Of a DNA stretch of 64,000 nt, positions 17,334-25,653 are shown one piece after another. The position numbers and the translations under genes were made by a program. Source of the stretch: Ignavibacteriales bacterium (GTDB lineage Bacteria > Bacteroidota > Ignavibacteria > Ignavibacteriales > Ignavibacteriaceae); NCBI GenBank assembly GCA_003538625.1, contig DPRR01000007.1, positions 248,001-312,000 on the forward strand, in the 5' to 3' direction. The notes beneath the pieces are model-generated. The model ran no database searches and had not been told where the DNA came from. It worked only from the letters and a program-made list of their open reading frames with translations. How positions within the stretch are numbered: position 1 is the stretch's first letter; each line of letters opens with the position of its first letter.

Positions 17334-18057
17334 CAGCAATTACAAAAAGATCATCTGATAGTCCTTTATTAACTTTAACACTGCTCACAGTCATTTCAAC
17401 CGATTGCGGACCGAATGATTGTATAAGTTTAAAGGGATACTTTATTCCATCAACTTCCGTATAATCGCCAAAAGTTATAACCTGTTCGACTAATCCCATC
17501 TGAGTTTGTAATTCCTTTTGCTCTTTAATTTTTAATCCGGATTCTGCGTCAAAATATGCAAACCATCTTATTCCTGAAGGTAAAGTCATTTTAATTTTGT
17601 TAACATCCTTACCATCAATTTTTTCTGCTCCTTCGTAAGAAAGCTTGATTCCAAAATTTTCAGGATTTAACATTAATTCCATTGATGCTTCTGTTTTAAG
17701 CTGTTCGAGCTCTTTTCCGGTTACCTCAATACTTTGGGCAGCGGCTTTCATAATTCCCTTTTCACCGTCAAAAATTATAGTCTGATCCATTCCGCCGGCT
17801 TTAACTTCCTGTCGCATTTTATTGGGAGTTTTTTGTTTTACAATAATTGTAAGGGGCTGACCCATTGCGGTTCCACGCATAATTGTAGTTCTGTCCTCAA
17901 CTTTAGAAAGTGCGTCTCTTCCTCCAATTGCGTCAAGATATTTCTCCAGTACAATCTTAGGATCAATACTTTCTGTTGATAAAGAATCCTGAGCAATAAT
18001 ATTTTTGTTTGTTAAAAACAGAACTGTTATTAAAAGTATCCATACGATGTTTTTCAT
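17323..18057 (-). CDS. LolA-like exported protein (outer membrane lipoprotein-sorting fold)
   Basis: 244 residues. An N-terminal signal peptide (about 1-22, 'NIVWILLITVLFLTNKNIIA') precedes a predicted beta-rich fold. 'YLDAIGGRDALSKVEDRTTI' and 'GIRWFAYFDAESGLKIKEQ' are typical of the DUF/LolA-like proteins abundant in Bacteroidota relatives, which appear as periplasmic lipid- or lipoprotein-handling proteins. The C-terminal part contains 'EVDGIKYPFKLIQSFGPQ'. It is divergent from the DUF5686 outer-membrane protein gene, with a 161-bp shared upstream region. Exact function unknown. Confidence 0.75.
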   Translation of the reverse strand: MKNIVWILLITVLFLTNKNIIAQDSLSTESIDPKIVLEKYLDAIGGRDALSKVEDRTTIMRGTAMGQPLTIIVKQKTPNKMRQEVKAGGMDQTIIFDGEKGIMKAAAQSIEVTGKELEQLKTEASMELMLNPENFGIKLSYEGAEKIDGKDVNKIKMTLPSGIRWFAYFDAESGLKIKEQKELQTQMGLVEQVITFGDYTEVDGIKYPFKLIQSFGPQSVEMTVSSVKVNKGLSDDLFVIADDK

Positions 18058-18218
18058 TTTTTCCTCTATTTAAAAAATTTATGTATAAAAATACTAATAA
18101 CATTTAATTATCTGGAAATTTTTTAACCGGTAATCATTGATTAAACCTGTATATTAGTATAAAAAGTTTCATAATTCAGCAATTCTTATTTTTGCAATAA
18201 CAATTACACAAAAAACAA

Positions 18219-20630
18219 ATGATAATAGTAAAGATATTATTACAAGCCATAATCTTAACATCAATATTAAATGCTCAACAGTTTACAATTAAAGGCAAAA
18301 TTTTTGATGCGAATACAAAATCTGCTCTGGCTTTCGCCAATATTCGTATTGATGGAACATCGCTTGGAACATCATCTAATATAAACGGTGAATATGAACT
18401 GAAACTTAAGCAAGGGAAGTATATTCTTATTTCATCATTTATTGGATATTATTCAGATACTCTGCAAATCAATATAGATAAAAATCTTTATGATGAAAAT
18501 TTTTCACTTAGACAATCAGAAATAGCCTTACCCGAAGTTGTGGTTAAACCGGGGATAAATCCCGCATTAGAAATTATTCGTAAAGCAATCACCCAAAAAA
18601 ATATTCGCAATCAAAACCTAAACAACTATGTGGTTGAAGCCTACACAAAAGGACTAATAAGAACCACTGAAGATATTTCTGCTGATAACAATAGCATTGG
18701 TGTTGGGCTTGGCGGAAGTGATACAACTGAATTAATCGTTTCGGGGATTCTCGAAAACCACAGCAGGAATTATTTTCAGAAACCGGATAAATTTAAATCT
18801 GTCATTCTTGCAAGAAAGCAAAGCGCTAACTTTCCTCCATCCATAAATACATTAACCGGCGGAAGACTCATTCAGGATTTTTATGAAAACGAAGTAAATT
18901 TTTTAGGAAGAGATCTGCCCGGTCCAATTTCTGATAACGCCCTGAATTATTACTACTATTATATTGAAAATGTTTTAGCTCAAAACAATAAAACTGTTTA
19001 TCAGATTCATATTGAGCCGGATAATTCTGCTGATCCGGGATTTTCCGGAAAAATCTTTATTGCAGACAGTACCTTCGATTTACTTAAAGTGGATTTGATA
19101 CTTAATCGTGCAGCCAACACAGGAAGATTATTCGATACGGTAAACGTTTATCAGCAGTTTGATGAATACGACGGAATAGTTATGCCGGTTGATTATCGTT
19201 TGTTTGTTAAGGCAAATGTTTTAGGATTGTTAAGATTTGGATTTGAACTGAGCACAATAATGTTTGATTATTCAATAAATAAAAACATTGATCAAAATAT
19301 TTTTAATAAAGCAATTGTTACTGTGTTACCCGATGCTGATGAAGTAGATTCGTTGTACTGGCAAAACACACAAACAATTCCAAATACTTTGGAAGAAGAG
19401 CGAGCTTACAATAGAATAGATAGCATTAAAAATGTTCCCAAAAAATTTCTGGATAATTTTTCCTTACTTAACACCAGCATCAATCTATCGGATAACATTT
19501 CGATAAGTGCACCATTAGGAATGTATCATTTTTCACGTGTAGCAGGACATGCTTTTGATTTCGGGGTTTTTGCAGACGATGCTTTTCATAGAAGATTTAA
19601 TTCAGCTTTAAAAACATCTTATGGGTTTTCTGACAAAAAATTTAAATGGGATTTTAGTTCCGGATATTTACTTGGTGACTATCGTACATGGGAAATAAAA
19701 TTTGCAGCATTTAATAAAACAAATATTATGTTTGGCAGTTCTGATAAATACGGTGAATTAATATCGACACTGATAACTTTAATTTCTAAAAATGAATTCA
19801 GAGATTATTATTATTCAAAGGGTTTTGAAATAGGAATTGAAGGCGAAGTACTTCCCGTTTTAAACTTACGAGCTAAATTCAAAAACCACACTGATAATTC
19901 TGTCGTTGTTAATACTGATTTTTCCTTTTTCAATAAAGATAAAACATATAACGTCAATCCTCAGATTTATCAGACAAAGATTAATTCCCTTAGTCTTGGG
20001 TTTGATATTGATTTTAGGGATTATATTGAAGATGGATATTTTCGCAGAAGAACATCTCTTGGAAGATCTTTTATCCTTTTATCCGGTGAGGTTACTTATT
20101 CTAATAAGGGTCTGTTCAGTAGTGGATTAAATTTTACGACTTATGAATTCAATACAAGAGCATTCCTGCAAACTTTTAAATCAGCATCCTTAAATATTAA
20201 TATTTATGCAAGATTGAATGAAGGAACAACTGCATATCAAAATCTGTATTCTGTACCAGGCAATATTGATATTTTATTTCATTCTCAAACTTTCAGAACA
20301 TTAAACATAAATGAAATTGTTGGAGATAAAATATTGACATTAAATTTTACTCACGATTTCCGTGATGAAATATTTAGATTAATGAATATTCCCAAACTAA
20401 AAAATTGGGAAATAATGTTATCTTTAATTTTTAATGCTGCTTTGGCAGATATTACCAGTAAGACAACTAAAATTCTAACAAATCCGGTTAAATCTCTTAA
20501 GCATCCATTTTATGAAATTGGTTTTGCTTTGGGTCAAGGATTACTTCCATTTAAACTGGAATTTATGTGGAAACTGAATTACAGAGATGGAAATAATTTC
20601 AGAGTTGGATTGAACCTTCCGCTGTTATAA
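18219..20630 (+). CDS. DUF5686/carboxypeptidase-regulatory-like outer-membrane protein
   Basis: 803 residues. A signal peptide (about 1-19) is followed by a carboxypeptidase-D regulatory-like beta-sandwich (about 21-105; 'FTIKGKIFDANTKSALAFAN', 'GTSSNINGEYELKL'). A DUF5686-type region and a beta-strand-rich C-terminal half follow, ending in 'RVGLNLPLL', consistent with an outer-membrane beta-barrel. It resembles TonB-dependent receptors in having the regulatory domain, but I see no clear TonB plug. Role unknown, probably outer-membrane transport or structure. The 3' end converges on the RRM gene, with a terminator hairpin between. Confidence 0.8.
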   Translation: MIIVKILLQAIILTSILNAQQFTIKGKIFDANTKSALAFANIRIDGTSLGTSSNINGEYELKLKQGKYILISSFIGYYSDTLQINIDKNLYDENFSLRQSEIALPEVVVKPGINPALEIIRKAITQKNIRNQNLNNYVVEAYTKGLIRTTEDISADNNSIGVGLGGSDTTELIVSGILENHSRNYFQKPDKFKSVILARKQSANFPPSINTLTGGRLIQDFYENEVNFLGRDLPGPISDNALNYYYYYIENVLAQNNKTVYQIHIEPDNSADPGFSGKIFIADSTFDLLKVDLILNRAANTGRLFDTVNVYQQFDEYDGIVMPVDYRLFVKANVLGLLRFGFELSTIMFDYSINKNIDQNIFNKAIVTVLPDADEVDSLYWQNTQTIPNTLEEERAYNRIDSIKNVPKKFLDNFSLLNTSINLSDNISISAPLGMYHFSRVAGHAFDFGVFADDAFHRRFNSALKTSYGFSDKKFKWDFSSGYLLGDYRTWEIKFAAFNKTNIMFGSSDKYGELISTLITLISKNEFRDYYYSKGFEIGIEGEVLPVLNLRAKFKNHTDNSVVVNTDFSFFNKDKTYNVNPQIYQTKINSLSLGFDIDFRDYIEDGYFRRRTSLGRSFILLSGEVTYSNKGLFSSGLNFTTYEFNTRAFLQTFKSASLNINIYARLNEGTTAYQNLYSVPGNIDILFHSQTFRTLNINEIVGDKILTLNFTHDFRDEIFRLMNIPKLKNWEIMLSLIFNAALADITSKTTKILTNPVKSLKHPFYEIGFALGQGLLPFKLEFMWKLNYRDGNNFRVGLNLPLL

Positions 20631-20646
20631 ACGTTTCAGCCGAGGC

Positions 20647-20674
20647 AAAAAAAAAGCGCTCTGAAAAGAGCGCT
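20647..20674 (-). terminator. Rho-independent terminator of the RRM gene
   Basis: The perfect 8-bp stem AGCGCTCT/AGAGCGCT (20655-20662 with 20667-20674) has a 4-base loop. On the minus strand it is followed by a run of nine T (A-run at 20647-20655). It lies about 20 bp after the RRM stop. Confidence 0.9.
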
Positions 20675-20694
20675 CAAAAGGAAATAAACAGAAC

Positions 20695-20946
20695 TTATTT
20701 CTTGGGTTTTGCTTCACTTACGATGATATTACGACCCTTGAGTTCAGAACCATTTAGTGCCTGAATAGCCGCAGTGGCTTCAGCTTCAGTTTCGAATTCA
20801 ACGAAACCAAACCCTCGTGATCTGCGGGTCTCTTTATCAGTAACAACCTTTGCTGAAAGCACGTTGCCATGTGCGGCAAATGCAGTCTGCAAATCTTCGT
20901 CGCTAGCTGACCAGGGGAGACTCCCTACAAACAATTTTGTACTCAC
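20695..20946 (-). CDS. RNA-binding protein with a single RRM domain
   Basis: 83 residues, GTG start at 20946 with 'AAAGG' about 10 bases upstream. The whole protein is one RNA recognition motif: RNP2 'KLFVGSLPW' at 4-12 and RNP1 'RSRGFGFVEF' at about 42-51, ending in a short basic tail. Such proteins in Bacteroidota and cyanobacteria are RNA chaperone-like, often abundant and cold-regulated. The upstream region is about 430 bp and gene-free, leaving room for a long regulated leader. It has a strong terminator downstream. Confidence 0.93.
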   Translation of the reverse strand: MSTKLFVGSLPWSASDEDLQTAFAAHGNVLSAKVVTDKETRRSRGFGFVEFETEAEATAAIQALNGSELKGRNIIVSEAKPKK

Positions 20947-21383
20947 GAAACGAACCTTTAATTAATTGAACAAAAAAACGTCGATCGACGCGGGAATAAA
21001 ATAATATTATTATTTAAAGAAACAAAGAAAAAATAAAATTAATCATTCGTTTTAAGCCCTAAACAGGGCTTTCTGTCTCATCTTGAACCTTTTAACTAAG
21101 ATTTGCCACTGAATTTTACTATGGATTATAATTTATACATTATAAAAATACTTGCTGGATTCGGTTGGTGCATCTAGATATGTGAATAATTTAGTAGCAT
21201 GATTGAATGAATCCATGATTTTGAAATAGCTTGGTTGCACAAAGGCATGGATACATGGGAAGAATTATTCAATTAATTAAATCAAAGTCTAAATCACCCC
21301 TGCATTCATACAACCATGTAATCATGCGTTAGTACATTGAAAATTAATATATTATAAATTTCTTTGAGATTATGGTTTTAAGT
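20947..21383. other. Gene-free 437-bp region with imperfect inverted repeats
   Basis: No credible ORF on either strand. A hairpin AAGCCC/GGGCTT is at about 21053-21070. A longer imperfect inverted repeat joins 'GCATGATTGAATGAATCCAT' (from about 21197) with 21302-21328. Read on the minus strand, the latter gives a similar GCATGATTACATGG-type sequence. CATG-rich words recur between the arms. It could be a decayed dispersed repeat, a structured leader of the RRM mRNA, or both. radA ends at its right edge. Confidence 0.4.
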
Positions 21384-22730
21384 TTAAAGAAGTTTTCCGA
21401 TTGCGTCTTTAACATTTTCAACAGCAATCACATTTATAGCATTAGACTGTTTTATTGATTTAAAATTTCCTTCGGGAATAATTGCAGTTTTAAATCCAAG
21501 TTTTTGTGCTTCCTGTATTCTTTTTTCGATATGTCCAACGCTTCTTATTTCACCTCCTAACCCGACTTCACCAATTATTATTGTTTGATTATCAACAACT
21601 TTATCTATCAAACTGGAAGCTATACTTACACAAACTGCAAGATCAACTGCTGGTTCGATTACTCTAATTCCACCCGCAACATTTACAAAAACATTGTTCA
21701 CTGATGCTCTAACTCCTGCTCGTTTTTCAAGAACAGCTAAAAGAATTGATAATCTTTTTTGATCAAATCCATTTGATACTCGCTGGGGATATCCAAAATT
21801 TGATGGAGTTACTAATGCCTGAACTTCCAAAAGAATTGGTCTGCTTCCTTCAATGCTTGATGTTACAACTGAGCCCGGCGTCTGTTTTTCACGTTCGCTT
21901 AAAAACAATTCGCTGGGATTTGTTACTTCACGCAAACCATCTTCACGCATTTCAAAAACACCAATTTCATTTGTGCTGCCAAATCTGTTTTTTTGTGCGC
22001 GTAAAATTCTAAATGAGTGATTTGATTCGCCTTCAAATTGCAAAACGGTATCAACCATATGCTCAAGAATTTTTGGTCCGGCTATCATTCCTTCTTTGGT
22101 TACATGCCCAATTATAATTACCGAGTAATGATTTTTCTTTGCTTCTTCCATTAACAAAGCTGTGCATTCTCTAATCTGTGTGATTGTTCCCGGCGAGTTC
22201 TCTAATTCGCTTCTGTATGTTGTTTGGATTGAATCTATAATCACAACGGAAGGAGAAATTTCTTTTATTGCACCAAGTATGTTTGATAATTCAGTTTCTG
22301 CCTGAACAAAAAATGAATCTGATTTTACATTTAACCTGCTTGATCGCAGTTTGATTTGTTTTTCTGATTCTTCACCGGTTACGTATAAAACCTTTTCTTT
22401 AATACTTGCTGCTGCCTGCATTGCAATTGTTGATTTACCAATTCCTGGATCACCACCAAGAAGTATAACAGAGCCGGGCATAATTCCACCGCCAAGCACA
22501 CGATCAAATTCTATAATGCCTGTTTTTATTCTTTCATCTTCGTTTGCAGAAATGTCAAGAATTTTATTATAGCTAAATCTTGATTTTGAAATGTTTGCTT
22601 TACGTGGTGAGGTTTCAACAATCTCTTCAGTAAAGGAATTCCAGCTTTCACACTCGGGACATTTACCTATCCATCGCAATGATTCATATCCGCAGTTAGA
22701 GCAGATGTATTTTAATTTTGTTTTACTCAT
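21384..22730 (-). CDS. radA: DNA repair protein RadA (Sms)
   Basis: 448 residues. A RecA-like ATPase that helps process branched recombination intermediates. An N-terminal four-cysteine zinc finger (CSNC...CPEC, about 10-27) is followed by a Walker A 'LGGDPGIGKSTIAMQAA' (about 91-107). The RadA-specific KNRFG motif is in 'RAQKNRFGSTNEIG', and a Lon-protease-like C-terminal domain contains 'VFVNVAGGIRVIEPAVDLAV'. Length and all domains are normal. Confidence 0.97.
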   Translation of the reverse strand: MSKTKLKYICSNCGYESLRWIGKCPECESWNSFTEEIVETSPRKANISKSRFSYNKILDISANEDERIKTGIIEFDRVLGGGIMPGSVILLGGDPGIGKSTIAMQAAASIKEKVLYVTGEESEKQIKLRSSRLNVKSDSFFVQAETELSNILGAIKEISPSVVIIDSIQTTYRSELENSPGTITQIRECTALLMEEAKKNHYSVIIIGHVTKEGMIAGPKILEHMVDTVLQFEGESNHSFRILRAQKNRFGSTNEIGVFEMREDGLREVTNPSELFLSEREKQTPGSVVTSSIEGSRPILLEVQALVTPSNFGYPQRVSNGFDQKRLSILLAVLEKRAGVRASVNNVFVNVAGGIRVIEPAVDLAVCVSIASSLIDKVVDNQTIIIGEVGLGGEIRSVGHIEKRIQEAQKLGFKTAIIPEGNFKSIKQSNAINVIAVENVKDAIGKLL

Positions 22731-22821
22731 AATATGTCAAACGTCAAAAGTTAAATGTGAAAAGAAAAAATTATAAAAAAACAGTTTTAATATTTAGAAC
22801 CGGTGTTAAAAAATTTAGTCC

Positions 22822-22909
22822 GTCATTTCGAATCCGACTTCAGTCGGTGAGAAATCTTATCGCTAATATCAATCAGATTTCTCTCCCGATAAATCGGGAT
22901 CGAAATGAC
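22822..22909. repeat. Dispersed palindromic repeat (GTCATTTCGA family)
   Basis: Inverted arms 22822-22857 and 22875-22909 carry outer GTCATTTCGA / TCGAAATGAC and inner GAGAAATCT / AGATTTCTC. Each arm also has its own small hairpin (CCGACTTCAGTCGG and CCCGATAAATCGGG). It sits between alaS and radA, close to the alaS stop, and may serve as a 3' structure for alaS mRNA. Confidence 0.85.
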
Positions 22910-22926
22910 CTTTAATCAAAATTAAA

Positions 22927-25512
22927 TTACAAAAAACTACCAACAATTTTTTCTACTTTGGAGAGCGCAGTAACTATTTGTCCAACTTCTTTACCACCTG
23001 CGGTTGCAAGATGAGGACGACCACCTCCTCCGCCTCCAACTAATTTTGCAAGCTCGCCAACAATTTTTCCCGCACTTAAATTTTTGGATTTAATTAAATC
23101 ATCAGACACAACCGAGACAATACCGACTTTATCATCAATCTGTGCGATCAAAACCCCAACACCTGTTTTAATTTTATTACGCATTTCATCACCAAAGGAT
23201 TTTAGCTCCTCCATTGAATCGGCATGAACTTTACCTTTGTAAATCTTAATGCTCTTTTCTTCTGAAGCTAAAGATAATATATGATCGAGCTGCTCCAGTT
23301 TTTCCTTAATTCTAAGTTCAGCATTTTCCTTTTCAAGTTTTTTCTTTGTATCAAGCAGCTCTTCAATTCTTTGCTCAGATAATTTTATTTGTTCTGATTG
23401 AATCTGGATAAATTTCTCCACCCCGGCTCCGGTAACCGCCTCTATTCTTCTCACACCGCTTGCAATTGACGATTCATTTAAAATTTTAAATAAACCAATT
23501 TCAGAAGAGTTGTGTACGTGGGTTCCACCGCAGAATTCCATAGTAAAATCTCCGAATTGCACAACATTAACTTTGTCGCCATATTTGTCACCAAAAAACA
23601 TCAGTGCACCCATTTTTTTTGCTTCTTCAAACGGAGTGTTGCGATGATGAATCAGTGGAAGATTTTTTCTTGTTTGCTGATTAACTATTGTTTCTATCTC
23701 TTTAATTTCATCTGCACTTAATTTTACAAAATGAGTAAAATCAAATCGTAATCTATCCGGACCAACATAAGAGCCTGCTTGCTGAACATGAGTTCCAAGA
23801 ACTGTTCTTAAAGCTTTATGTAAGAAGTGGGTAACAGAATGATTGCGCATTATGTTCCACCGCCTAACTTCATCAACTTCAACAGAAACTTCATTTCCTA
23901 TTTTTAATGAATCTGTTTTATTAGAGTTAATGATATGAACAACCTGATTATCAATTTTTGTAACATCAACAACATCATATTCCTTATTATCAAAAACTAT
24001 TCTTCCTAAATCATCAATTTGTCCGCCGGATTCAACATAAAACGGGGATCTATCAAGTATCACCAATGTATTTTCACCCTCGTGTTTAATACCTGTAACC
24101 TTTGCTTTACTTTTTAACTCATCATAGCCAGTAAATATTGTTGGATTGGAATCAACCAAATCAAATCCTGATAAATCGTTTAACGAAACACTTACTGAAG
24201 CAAATTTATCTTTTGATGCCTCACGTCCACGTAATTTTTGTTCATTCATCAGTTTATTAAAACCTTCTTCATCAATACCAAAATTAATTTCTCTTGCCAT
24301 CACATTTGTAAGATCAACAGGAAAACCAAATGTATCATAAAGTTTAAAAACATCTTTACCCGGTATTACTTTTACATTTTGTTTAATTAATGTTTTAACA
24401 ACACTATCAAACAATTCGATTCCCCTGTCTAGTGTTGCATTAAAACTATCTTCTTCAGCTTTGATAATTTTCTTAACGTACTCTTTTTTCTCAACAATCT
24501 CAGGAAAAACATCGCCCATCGTTTTGGAAATTATATCGACCAGTTTGAAAAGAAACGGTTCTTTAAGATTTATTTTTCTTCCATAACGTGCGGCGCGTCT
24601 TAAAATTCTGCGAAGCACGTAACCTCGTCCGTCATTACCGGGCACGGCCCCATCAGCAATTGCAAATGTTAATGCCCGGATATGGTCAGCGATAACGCGC
24701 ATTGGTATTCTATCTTCTTCTTTATCATACTGTACTTTAGACAGTTCCACAACAGCTTCGATAATTGGTATAAAAACATCCGTGTCATAATTCGATTTTT
24801 TATTTTGCAGTACTGCACAAACTCGTTCAAAGCCCATCCCCGTATCAACGTGCTTTGCTGGAAGTTCGTGTAATTTTCCATTTTCATCTCTGTTATATTG
24901 GATGAAAACTAAATTCCATATTTCAATACATTCCGGTGATCCTTCATTGACAAGTTCAGCATTCTCAAGATCATCACCAACGTTTATATGGATTTCTGAG
25001 CACGGACCGCAAGGACCTGTTTCGCCCATTTCCCAGAAGTTATCTTTTTCCGCAAACTTTAAAATGTGCGCGGGATTTATATCCGTTTCTGATTTCCAGA
25101 GTTGTAGCGCTTCATCATCATCTTTATAGACAGTTGCCCATAATCTTTCTTTAGGAAGTTTCCATACTTCCGTCAATAATTCCCATGCCCAGCCAATTGC
25201 CTCTTTCTTATAATAATCACCAAAAGACCAATTGCCTAACATTTCAAATAAAGTATGATGATAAGTATCGTGCCCAACCTCCTCCAAATCGTTATGCTTG
25301 CCGGAAACACGTATACATTTTTGAGTATCCACTGCTCTTTTGTATTCCCTGGTACCTTTGCCTAAAAAAACATCTTTAAATTGGTTCATTCCGGCATTAG
25401 TAAAAAGCAAGGTTGGATCATCGAAGGGAACAACGGGAGAGGATGAAACTATTCGGTGATCTTTATTACTAAAAAAATCCAAAAATTGCTGACGAATTTG
25501 TCGCGAGGTCAT
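22927..25512 (-). CDS. alaS: Alanyl-tRNA synthetase
   Basis: 861 residues. Charges tRNA(Ala). The N-terminus 'MTSRQIRQQFLDFFSNKDHR' and 'NAGMNQFKDVFLG' belong to the class II catalytic core. The editing domain has the zinc-type ligands 'HSVTHFLHKALR' (HxxxH) and 'FCGGTHVHNSSEIG'. A C-Ala-type domain ends in 'GGGGGGRPHLATAGGK'. Length and motif order are normal. The upstream 141 bp are shared with the divergent sigma/TonB gene. Confidence 0.98.
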   Translation of the reverse strand: MTSRQIRQQFLDFFSNKDHRIVSSSPVVPFDDPTLLFTNAGMNQFKDVFLGKGTREYKRAVDTQKCIRVSGKHNDLEEVGHDTYHHTLFEMLGNWSFGDYYKKEAIGWAWELLTEVWKLPKERLWATVYKDDDEALQLWKSETDINPAHILKFAEKDNFWEMGETGPCGPCSEIHINVGDDLENAELVNEGSPECIEIWNLVFIQYNRDENGKLHELPAKHVDTGMGFERVCAVLQNKKSNYDTDVFIPIIEAVVELSKVQYDKEEDRIPMRVIADHIRALTFAIADGAVPGNDGRGYVLRRILRRAARYGRKINLKEPFLFKLVDIISKTMGDVFPEIVEKKEYVKKIIKAEEDSFNATLDRGIELFDSVVKTLIKQNVKVIPGKDVFKLYDTFGFPVDLTNVMAREINFGIDEEGFNKLMNEQKLRGREASKDKFASVSVSLNDLSGFDLVDSNPTIFTGYDELKSKAKVTGIKHEGENTLVILDRSPFYVESGGQIDDLGRIVFDNKEYDVVDVTKIDNQVVHIINSNKTDSLKIGNEVSVEVDEVRRWNIMRNHSVTHFLHKALRTVLGTHVQQAGSYVGPDRLRFDFTHFVKLSADEIKEIETIVNQQTRKNLPLIHHRNTPFEEAKKMGALMFFGDKYGDKVNVVQFGDFTMEFCGGTHVHNSSEIGLFKILNESSIASGVRRIEAVTGAGVEKFIQIQSEQIKLSEQRIEELLDTKKKLEKENAELRIKEKLEQLDHILSLASEEKSIKIYKGKVHADSMEELKSFGDEMRNKIKTGVGVLIAQIDDKVGIVSVVSDDLIKSKNLSAGKIVGELAKLVGGGGGGRPHLATAGGKEVGQIVTALSKVEKIVGSFL

Positions 25513-25653
25513 ATTTACCTTTGTAAAAATTTTGAAGGTAAAAATAACAAATTAACGCTTAAGCGGGAACTTGTTATTGGGCTATAATTCGGGTTTTTAC
25601 CGGTATCATTTTGGCAATAAAATTGCATAAATAACTATCCTATTAAACAAATT

